Shown in pieces: positions 7,851 to 14,553 of a stretch of 17,251 nt of DNA. Origin of the DNA: Spirochaeta sp. Lineage in GTDB: Bacteria > Spirochaetota > Spirochaetia > DSM-27196 > SLAA01. The stretch is from positions 1 to 17,251 of the forward strand of contig JAIVHN010000191.1 of NCBI GenBank assembly GCA_020201015.1. Direction: 5' to 3'. Position numbers and translations under genes: made by a program. The notes below the pieces were generated by a model. That model made no database searches and was not told where the DNA came from. It saw only the letters and a program-made list of their open reading frames with translations. Position 1 is the stretch's first letter; every line of letters begins with the position of its first letter.

Positions 7851-10559
7851 TCAGCTAAAACTTGCCCGGTCAATGTCGGTCACTTTGTAGCTATACTCCC
7901 GATCATTAATGACAAATTCCAGTTCATCACCCTTCTTATGACTTACCAAAGCCGACCCAAGCGGCGACAGGTAAGAAATAATCCCATTATCGGGATCGGA
8001 TTCCCAGGGACCAAGAATAGTAAATACCTCGGTCTCACCGGCCTTCTTGTTCTCAAGAGACACTGTTGTACCAAACCCAATCGAGCCTGCATCAATCTCA
8101 TCGGGACGCATAATCTGCGCGGTTTGCAGCTCCTCCTGTAGACGAGCAGCAGTCGAGTTCAATATATCTTGGCGGTCTTTTGCAGCTTTGTACTCAGCGT
8201 TTTCTTTAAGGTCACCCAAAGCAGCGGCGCGATTTATTTCTTTTGAGTTCTCAGGAACCTCAACGCTGTGAATGTGGTGTAATTGTTTCTGTTTCCTTTC
8301 GTAACTGCCCTGCGTTGTGATAAGACCACGGGAAACCGCGGCTCTTGGCTTAGATTCTTCACCATAAAAGCGGAACTCGGGGAAGCGGTCTATAACGATC
8401 TGTTTAAGATTAAGTACCAGTGTTGGATCCAGATTTTTCACATCGTTTACGAGGGTAAAGAGACGAGTGAGAGAGCTTTCGTCCGCGGTACTAATATGGC
8501 GGCGTAGAATTTCTTCCTTAAACAGAAAGGAATGGATCTGGCGATGAATTTTCCGGTTATGAGTTGTTTCTTTTTTGTTGTCAATATCGCGTGCGGTTAT
8601 ATCCAGAAGATGCACCATGCTTATCAGCACCTTTTCAAAAGGCATTGAAAGATCTTGAAACCACTTGTCTTCATGACAGTTCCTCACCAACCAGACGTAT
8701 GCCTCCCGCTGATCGCGATAGTTATCGTACAGTCGATGAAAAAGGTGCTCGAGCTTGGTCAAATGTTCAGCACGCTCGAGATCATTAATGAGATCACGAG
8801 ACAAGAAATACGGAAAAAGACGTACATAAATGTCCGGCCAGTCTTTAACGGTGCGCTTCACATTGTTGATGAACTCGCGCTTTAGATCGGTGCTGTTAAT
8901 GTTCTTGAACAGCTCCTCAAGGTCGGTGATTTCTTCATAGAGGTTATGGAAATCAAGATCCACGCCAGGGTTCATGAAAGGATAGCGTGCAACGATTCGT
9001 CGGACAAGCAGATTACTACAGATCACGTGCTCATTGACTCCCGACGAAGCCCTAAGATAACTTACAAAGTAGTCAAACATATCGCGGAAGAAATCCGAAT
9101 CGCTACCGGATAACTCCTCTTTGTCGATGTAGGCAAGGAATTCATTAATCGTCTTCACACGATCAAAGAAATCACGCTCGGCTTTGAATCGGTTAAAGAC
9201 TTTTTCCTCGAAACTAATAGGCTGATCTCTAACTACATAGTGATCCAGTTTATCGGTGAGCGTACCAAAATCTTCGTTTTCTTTGAGAACTAGTCGCGCT
9301 TTTGCGCTCCATGACGACCATTCATTCTGCGATAACACGGCCGGAACTAACTCGGCCTTAATTCGCTTGATATCTGCCGCATTGCCGCAGCTTTTAATAA
9401 CGGTCTTGAGCGCCCATTCGATGTCAGACTTAACCTTCTTGTGAAGCTTCTCTTTTTTCCAGATACTTCGTAACACCCACAGATGGTCACGATCCAGTAT
9501 TTCAAGTGAACTTACCGCCATTTTTAGGGTCATACGATGCTGACGTTTTCGCGCAAAGTCAATAAGCAAGCCGTCGGCCTCTATTGCCCGAATAATGCCG
9601 ACGCCCCATGCGCGATGAAATACAAAGTTCCCCGCGTCGAATGAGATGTGTTTTTCAAAATCCGCTATGGCATCGTGAATATTTCGCCAACTTTGGGTGA
9701 GGTTGGAAAGCTTAACGTATTCTTCAAGATGACTGTGATCTGCATACTTTTCCCGGTAACATTCGATGATTTCTTTGCGGGCCATTGGACTTCGCGGGTC
9801 ATGGTGGAGAATTCGTTTAAGTATCTCAATTGCGATATCCCACTCGCCCTCTTTGCGGAAATGAGGATAGAGCTCCTCAAGTAGCTGAGATGCACGTTCG
9901 GGGCTAATAACTTTGGATATTTTATTTTCAGCGTGATAGAAAAACTCAGTTTGTTCCGGCGCATATTGAATAAGTCGGTGCCAAACCTCACGTATGTTAT
10001 TGAAGAGCTTTTTGCTAATGTAGCGGTGAAGAGCCTTTTTATAGTATTCGACTGCTTCGGTTATCTCACCATCGGTCTCTTTCTTTTCCGCGAGCTGTCG
10101 GACTATATCGGCTTCTTCGAAGTCTACTCGAATGAGCCGTTCCCACACCTCATACATTCGCTCTGGCTGATTCTCGTTGCTATAACACATAGCGAGTTTC
10201 CGCAACGCGTCTCGGTTCTCGCCATGTTCTAGAATGCGTTCACAAAGGTACTCAACGATATTCCACTTATGGTTGTCGCCGAAAATCTCAGTAAGCGCAA
10301 TCAAGTTAGCGTCGTCAACGGTCTGACGCTTTACACTAATAACTCCGGAAAGATACAGCGCAATAATACTGTTCTTGGTGTGGCGCAGGTGCTCCTCCGC
10401 CTCTGCAAGCACCTCGTCTTCTTTCTCGCTCTCAAACACAGCCTGAAGGGTGTCGTCCAGTTCCTTAAAGTTCTGCACGGTGTAGTTGTTGATGGTCGCC
10501 CGTGTCCACTTTTCTTGATTTAATAGTTCGCTTATGTTGGTGACTGTTTGCTCTGACAT
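7851..10559 (-). CDS. greA: GreA fusion: long helical-repeat N-terminus plus transcript-cleavage factor GreA domain
   Basis: The C-terminal roughly 160 residues (about 743-902) form a complete GreA-type factor, which rescues backtracked RNA polymerase by stimulating cleavage of the nascent RNA. The coiled-coil tip motif GDLKENAEYKAAKDRQ carries the two acidic residues needed for cleavage (Asp783, Glu786), and an FKBP-like C-terminal domain follows. The preceding 740 residues are mostly helical with TPR-like repeats. At about residues 308-355 there is a short beta-rich stretch (GNFVFHRAWGVG, then GLLIDFARKRQHRMTL) resembling Tudor/SH3-like RNA-polymerase-binding modules. About 900-residue GreA fusions are known in Borrelia and Treponema. 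I chose the ATG at 10559, which has GAGGAG 10 nt upstream. A GTG at 10577, directly after the upstream stop, would add only six residues. It is the second gene of a TPR-greA unit. Confidence 0.93.
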   Translation of the reverse strand: MSEQTVTNISELLNQEKWTRATINNYTVQNFKELDDTLQAVFESEKEDEVLAEAEEHLRHTKNSIIALYLSGVISVKRQTVDDANLIALTEIFGDNHKWNIVEYLCERILEHGENRDALRKLAMCYSNENQPERMYEVWERLIRVDFEEADIVRQLAEKKETDGEITEAVEYYKKALHRYISKKLFNNIREVWHRLIQYAPEQTEFFYHAENKISKVISPERASQLLEELYPHFRKEGEWDIAIEILKRILHHDPRSPMARKEIIECYREKYADHSHLEEYVKLSNLTQSWRNIHDAIADFEKHISFDAGNFVFHRAWGVGIIRAIEADGLLIDFARKRQHRMTLKMAVSSLEILDRDHLWVLRSIWKKEKLHKKVKSDIEWALKTVIKSCGNAADIKRIKAELVPAVLSQNEWSSWSAKARLVLKENEDFGTLTDKLDHYVVRDQPISFEEKVFNRFKAERDFFDRVKTINEFLAYIDKEELSGSDSDFFRDMFDYFVSYLRASSGVNEHVICSNLLVRRIVARYPFMNPGVDLDFHNLYEEITDLEELFKNINSTDLKREFINNVKRTVKDWPDIYVRLFPYFLSRDLINDLERAEHLTKLEHLFHRLYDNYRDQREAYVWLVRNCHEDKWFQDLSMPFEKVLISMVHLLDITARDIDNKKETTHNRKIHRQIHSFLFKEEILRRHISTADESSLTRLFTLVNDVKNLDPTLVLNLKQIVIDRFPEFRFYGEESKPRAAVSRGLITTQGSYERKQKQLHHIHSVEVPENSKEINRAAALGDLKENAEYKAAKDRQDILNSTAARLQEELQTAQIMRPDEIDAGSIGFGTTVSLENKKAGETEVFTILGPWESDPDNGIISYLSPLGSALVSHKKGDELEFVINDREYSYKVTDIDRASFS

Positions 10560-10577
10560 CTCGTCGTCGCTCCTCAC

Positions 10578-11540
10578 TTAATTTCGGTATTGCTCATAGA
10601 TTTTGGGGCAGATACTTCGCAGTTTTAGCAGCACTTCCTCAATGCGGCTGCGATCTTCACCGCTGGAAATGTAATGGTCAATTAACCAGAAGTACCGATT
10701 CACCAAACGGGGAACAAGCAGTGTTTCACTAGCTCGCTTGTCGCTATAGTCCCGCTCAAGCGCGTAGATCGACTGCTTTAACTTGCCATATTCAATTGAA
10801 CGTAACTCTCGTCTAACTGTGAAAACCCCATACAACCACCCATAGACCGGTATCCATTCAAGCAACTCTTGATCATTATATCCCATTTCCCGAACCTTTG
10901 TAACTAGGCGACGGATGAGTTCACTTTCAAGAACACCTATATCGATACGTCCTGCCCCAATAAAAAAGGCTTCCCGAAAGAAGACTTTTGCCCGCTGCAC
11001 ATCGTTGACAAACGCGTAACAGTCGGCTAACTCGGCAAGCACTTCAGGATCGTCTTTTTTGAGGCCATAGGCTCTGTTGAGATAGCTTAGGGCGGTGTCA
11101 TAGTCCCCCTTACCCTTGTAACAACGCCCAATTCGTAATAAAAGCTCCGGATCACTAACTGCGCCACCATCGTTAACAGACTGGTAGAACTGCAATGCCC
11201 GGTCATATACATGAGTACGTACTGCATACAAACACTCCTCACATCCGGCGCCAATTCGCTCCACGAAGCCCTCGAACAAGCGCCATTGACCCAGGAGATA
11301 CTCACCCTGCTCGAAACCATTTGCCAATCGAGCTACTGTTCCTGCCCTGTCACGCCAGAAATTGACGTATTTCAGCGAACTCAACACGTCAGGGTGCTCA
11401 AAGTCAACTTCCAGCGCTCGCTCGAGAGCTGCAGCTGCTTCATCAAGACGGTGTTCCCGAATATGAGAATAGGCGTCGCGAAGTAGTCGTGAGAGCTGAT
11501 CATCTTTCACGGCGGTGTCTTTGTTTACAGTGGAATGCAT
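10578..11540 (-). CDS. TPR-repeat protein upstream of the greA fusion
   Basis: This 320-residue, probably cytoplasmic protein is built from helical TPR-type repeats, for example DAYSHIREHRLDEAAAALER, LLRIGRCYKGKGDYDTALSY and VLAELADCYAFVNDVQRAKVFF. There is no signal peptide or membrane segment. The second half is helical and charged without clear repeats. Its stop abuts the GTG in front of greA, so the two are one transcription unit and may act together. The helical-repeat region of the GreA fusion is of similar character, which suggests a shared partner, but this is inference. The ATG at 11540 has no ribosome site. A GTG at 11510 (codon 11) is an alternative, also without a good site. A predicted promoter ends only 14 nt upstream of the ATG. 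The molecular function is not recognised. Confidence 0.82.
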   Translation of the reverse strand: MHSTVNKDTAVKDDQLSRLLRDAYSHIREHRLDEAAAALERALEVDFEHPDVLSSLKYVNFWRDRAGTVARLANGFEQGEYLLGQWRLFEGFVERIGAGCEECLYAVRTHVYDRALQFYQSVNDGGAVSDPELLLRIGRCYKGKGDYDTALSYLNRAYGLKKDDPEVLAELADCYAFVNDVQRAKVFFREAFFIGAGRIDIGVLESELIRRLVTKVREMGYNDQELLEWIPVYGWLYGVFTVRRELRSIEYGKLKQSIYALERDYSDKRASETLLVPRLVNRYFWLIDHYISSGEDRSRIEEVLLKLRSICPKIYEQYRN

Positions 11541-11554
11541 GCATTTGCAGACGC

Positions 11555-11584
11555 ACTATACCATTGTCTGGCCTCATTGTTCAA
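11555..11584 (-). promoter_or_regulatory. Predicted sigma70-type promoter for TPR-greA
   Basis: Read on the minus strand, a -35 box TTGAAC (11584-11579) and a -10 box TATAGT (11560-11555) are separated by 18 bp. The -10 matches five of six consensus bases and the -35 four of six. The predicted start of transcription falls about 7 nt upstream of the ATG at 11540, giving a very short leader. Confidence 0.45.
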
Positions 11585-11593
11585 TCGCTTCCC

Positions 11594-11643
11594 CAAAGGT
11601 GTTTACACTGGCACAAAGCTCTTGCACGCGTTGTTCACCTTTG
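11594..11643. repeat. 8-bp inverted repeat in the divergent promoter region
   Basis: CAAAGGTG (11594-11601) and its exact complement CACCTTTG (11636-11643) are separated by 34 bp. The right arm overlaps the predicted rpe -35 box and the left arm lies about 10 bp upstream of the predicted greA-unit -35 box. It could be an operator pair or chance; in 160 bp an 8-bp match of this kind is not very rare. Confidence 0.35.
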
Positions 11644-11670
11644 CCAACATCCATGCTTATCGTGTATCAT
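11641..11670 (+). promoter_or_regulatory. Predicted sigma70-type promoter for rpe
   Basis: TTGCCA (11641-11646) and TATCAT (11665-11670) are 18 bp apart, and each matches five of six consensus bases. The expected transcript would start about 24 nt before the rpe ATG, which leaves room for the GGAG ribosome site at 11691-11694. Confidence 0.5.
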
Positions 11671-11700
11671 AAGAACAGGTTGTTAACATCGGAGACACAC

Positions 11701-12378
11701 ATGAAAGCTGCATCACGAACTATTATTGCCCCATCGCTGCTTGCCTCCAACTTTTGCCGCGTAGCCGAGGCAGTTGAGCGTATCCAAGACGCAGGTGCGG
11801 ACTGGATTCACCTTGATATTATGGATGGTAGCTTCGTCCCAAACATTACATTTGGTAAGAAAATGGTTGCCGATGTCGCCTCAATTACCAATCTTCCGCT
11901 GGATGTGCATCTCATGATTGAGAAGCCCGAACATCATATTCAAGATTTTATAGATGCAGGAGCCGCCTTTATTACGCTGCATGTAGAGGCGACGGTGCAT
12001 GCTCATAGGGCGCTCATGCTCATTCATGAGGCCAAGATCGGGGCCGGTTTGGCGATTGTCCCTTCAACACCGGTTTCTACACTGGAAGAAATCTTGCCGG
12101 AACTTGATATAGCACTTGTTATGAGTGTTAACCCCGGTTTCGGCGGTCAGAGCTTTATTCCATTCGCCCTCGACAAACTCAAGCGCCTGCAAGAACTTTG
12201 CACTCGCCTGAGAGCATCAACCCTGATCTCAGTCGATGGTGGGATTAATGCCCAAAACGCAGCTGCAGTTCGAGCTGCTGGCGCAGATATCTTGGTATGC
12301 GGTTCGGCCTTTTTCAACGCACAAGACCCGCGCAAAGAGGTAGAGCTCCTACGTGGTGCCACTCATAAAACGGTGTAG
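11701..12378 (+). CDS. rpe: Ribulose-phosphate 3-epimerase
   Basis: Rpe interconverts ribulose 5-phosphate and xylulose 5-phosphate in the pentose phosphate pathway, using a metal-assisted TIM-barrel active site. The 225 residues show all hallmarks: IAPSLLASNF at the N-terminus, HLDIMDGSFVPN (metal ligands His37 and Asp39), DVHLMI (His70), MSVNPGFGGQSFIP for the phosphate loop, and SVDGGIN with Asp179, followed by ADILVCGSAFF. The ATG at 11701 has GGAG 6 nt upstream and begins where family homology begins. The frame is open 62 codons further upstream, but those residues lie in the divergent promoter region and are unlikely to be translated. It heads a plus-strand run with three envelope-type genes, the first starting 43 nt downstream, though no functional link to them is obvious. 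Confidence 0.97.
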   Translation: MKAASRTIIAPSLLASNFCRVAEAVERIQDAGADWIHLDIMDGSFVPNITFGKKMVADVASITNLPLDVHLMIEKPEHHIQDFIDAGAAFITLHVEATVHAHRALMLIHEAKIGAGLAIVPSTPVSTLEEILPELDIALVMSVNPGFGGQSFIPFALDKLKRLQELCTRLRASTLISVDGGINAQNAAAVRAAGADILVCGSAFFNAQDPRKEVELLRGATHKTV

Positions 12379-12421
12379 ATTTCTATGGGGAGGTCGACAC
12401 TTGAAAAGAGGTAGTATAGTG

Positions 12422-13327
12422 ATGCGGACACGGCAAATACAAATCTTCCGGTTTTTTATCTCGATTATTCTCTTGCTTGCTGGTGTAACTGTAGTCCTCT
12501 CGGCAACCGACTCAGAACAGACAGCACTGAACGCCGGTCTTCGAGCCTATGGCGCTGGCGAGAACGATGAGGCCATTCTTCGCTTGCGAAGCATCCTTGT
12601 TGATGACGCCAACTCCGAGTTTGCTCCAGACGCCCATTACTGGATTGCACGCGCAGCTATGCGCGCAGACCGTCTTTCGGAGGCCGAGTCGAACCTGGAG
12701 AAGTACCTAAGTGCTTACCCAGAACACGAGTATTATGAAGAAGCTGTTTATCAAAAGGGAAGGCTGCTTTATCTCCAGGGCGACTATCAAGAGTCTATTC
12801 GACAGTTTCAGCTTTTCAACGAGGAGTTTCCCCGATCTCAGTACCAGGCTAATTCGTTGTTCTGGACAGGCGAGTCGCTCGTAGAGCTCGGACGTATCGA
12901 TGAAGCGGAGCGACTCTATCGTGCAGTCATGACACACTATCCAAGTAGCTTCCGCGCCGAGGCAGCGCGAAACCGCTTGGATGTAACTGCCGCCATGCGC
13001 CGCGAGCAACGCATGGCCGAACTGCTGCAATGGAGTCACACCGAGCTGCTTCGAGCACGAAATGAGTTTTCGGCGCGAGAACAGGCCTACGAACTGGCTT
13101 TACAAAGATACCGAAGTCTTGACGATACCTCTGTTGAAAGCGAACTTCGCCAGCAGCTCGACGATCTACTGGAAGAAGTACGACTACTTGAAGCACAACT
13201 TGGGGCAGGGGCACAGCCAAGCGCGGACGAAACGACCCGGCTCCGTGCCATCGGCATTAAGGAACGAGCCCTTGAAATGAAGGAACGGTATCTCGAACAA
13301 CTCATACAACAATTTGAGGAGGGCTAA
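12422..13327 (+). CDS. Periplasmic TPR and coiled-coil protein (BamD/CpoB-like repeats)
   Basis: This 301-residue protein has a clear signal peptide (basic start, then FFISIILLLAGVTVVLSA). About five TPR-type repeats follow between residues 35 and 185, for example APDAHYWIARAAMRADRLSE, AVYQKGRLLYLQGDYQESI and SLFWTGESLVELGRIDEAE. From about residue 200 to the end it is charged and probably coiled-coil. The repeat style, with YPEHEYYEEA and FPRSQYQANS, resembles BamD and CpoB/YbgF, which act in outer-membrane assembly and envelope constriction. Here, however, the coiled coil comes after the TPRs, whereas CpoB has it before, and there is no lipobox Cys. I chose the ATG at 12422 with AGAGG at 12407-12411. 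A TTG at 12401 behind GGGGAGG (12387-12393) is a real alternative. The stop lies 2 nt before the next gene. Confidence 0.85.
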   Translation: MRTRQIQIFRFFISIILLLAGVTVVLSATDSEQTALNAGLRAYGAGENDEAILRLRSILVDDANSEFAPDAHYWIARAAMRADRLSEAESNLEKYLSAYPEHEYYEEAVYQKGRLLYLQGDYQESIRQFQLFNEEFPRSQYQANSLFWTGESLVELGRIDEAERLYRAVMTHYPSSFRAEAARNRLDVTAAMRREQRMAELLQWSHTELLRARNEFSAREQAYELALQRYRSLDDTSVESELRQQLDDLLEEVRLLEAQLGAGAQPSADETTRLRAIGIKERALEMKERYLEQLIQQFEEG

Positions 13328-13329
13328 GG

Positions 13330-14490
13330 GTGAACATCATGAGTGGCCGCTCTCACCGCGCGCGGTTGGTCACGGCTTCAATACTTGTGCTCATAGTACT
13401 GCTGCCTGCGGCCCTGCCTGCCATGGATCAAACCGCGGGATCACTGCGGCTTGAGCTCCTTTCGGCTACCAGCTCATTCAGAGTTTTCCTCCGCACTCTG
13501 GGTGCGTCCACAGAGCGCCCATCGGCACTAAAGACCACCGAAGACCAGCGAGGCATTCCGCTACTGTACCCAGATGATCCAACGACCAGCTTTTTCTCTC
13601 TACGTGAAGACGGCCGAGTTTATCATCCCGCAAGAGATCGAGATTTTCAACGAATGCTTGTTGAAACTGAAAACGGGTATCCGGCATTTGTTTTTACTTC
13701 GCGGGATATAGAGATACGGCAGGGATTCGTACCACATCCTGGCCGTCGTACTGCCGCAGATGCATTTGAGATCCGCTTGGAAATTCGCAATGCGTCGACC
13801 CGAACCCGTACTATCGATCTGCGATACGTGCTAGATACGCATATAGGTGAATCGTCGGGAATACACGGAGTTCTTGAACTCGGCAACGGAAACCAACAGA
13901 TACCCACCCACGAAATCAGCATTGATCTCGACAACTACGACGCGATACGCACGACCCGAAATTCAGCAGCACCAGATGCCTTTGGCCTCCAAATTCCTTT
14001 GACCACTGTGGCGGCTGGAAACATAGAGATAACCAAACCCGAGCGGGTAGTGATTGCTAACTGGCGTCGTATCCAAGAATCCGGCTGGAATTATACCCCG
14101 ACACAGGATCGTGGTTTTTCTTATCCACCTTACTCGCGGAATGACTCTGCAATTGTGCTCCTGTATTCCGAAATACGCATTCAACCCGGTGAGGAAAAAC
14201 ATATCTCCCTTGTGCTTCAGGCAACGCCCGTTGAGTTGCCGTCGTCGCCAAGGGCTGAACAAGCAGAGGCACACGCCCGCGGGCAAGCTCAGTCTGTAGC
14301 GCTTATTGAACTTGAACAACGAGTTGTTGAGTATGAAGAAGCTGAACTTAGTGAACCCCAGAGTCTCGAGCTCCGTCTTGAGCTTATTGATGAGGTTATT
14401 AACCAGATTGACCGTCGGCTGAGTGATCCGAATGAGTTTGACGACTCCAAACTACCCGAGCTTGAGCAACTACTTCAACGTTTAGAATAA
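13330..14490 (+). CDS. Secreted protein of unknown function, beta-rich with helical tail
   Basis: I do not recognise this 386-residue protein. It starts with a signal peptide (LVTASILVLIVLLPAALPA, then MDQTAG). The middle (about residues 30-290) looks beta-rich and contains stretches such as FEIRLEIRNASTRTRTIDLRY and SAIVLLYSEIRIQPGEEKHI, which suggest immunoglobulin-like or similar beta-sandwich folding. The last roughly 90 residues are acidic and helical. There are no Cys-based lipobox and no obvious catalytic motif. The GTG at 13330 is preferred because AGGAGG at 13317-13322 sits 7 nt upstream. The ATG at 13339 is possible, using AAGGG at 13326-13330. It begins 2 nt after the periplasmic TPR gene, so the two products probably act in the same compartment. 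Confidence 0.8.
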   Translation: MNIMSGRSHRARLVTASILVLIVLLPAALPAMDQTAGSLRLELLSATSSFRVFLRTLGASTERPSALKTTEDQRGIPLLYPDDPTTSFFSLREDGRVYHPARDRDFQRMLVETENGYPAFVFTSRDIEIRQGFVPHPGRRTAADAFEIRLEIRNASTRTRTIDLRYVLDTHIGESSGIHGVLELGNGNQQIPTHEISIDLDNYDAIRTTRNSAAPDAFGLQIPLTTVAAGNIEITKPERVVIANWRRIQESGWNYTPTQDRGFSYPPYSRNDSAIVLLYSEIRIQPGEEKHISLVLQATPVELPSSPRAEQAEAHARGQAQSVALIELEQRVVEYEEAELSEPQSLELRLELIDEVINQIDRRLSDPNEFDDSKLPELEQLLQRLE

Positions 14491-14553
14491 AATCTCGGCC
14501 TTTGGCTTAAAAGAGGAACGGACCAACCGACTCAACAAGATGATATATCGCTT

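Larger units (their letters stand above)
11541..11700. other. Divergent intergenic region between TPR-greA and rpe
   Basis: This 160-nt stretch separates two oppositely oriented units. It contains one sigma70-like promoter reading left (11555-11584), one reading right (11641-11670), and an 8-bp inverted repeat (CAAAGGTG at 11594-11601 and CACCTTTG at 11636-11643) lying between the two -10 elements. Frames from rpe remain open across it, but the predicted proteins look non-coding. Confidence 0.7.

Noticed and set aside
11515..11700. 62-codon N-terminal extension of rpe
   Set aside because: It crosses the divergent promoter region and has no family similarity; GGAG before the ATG at 11701 decides the start.
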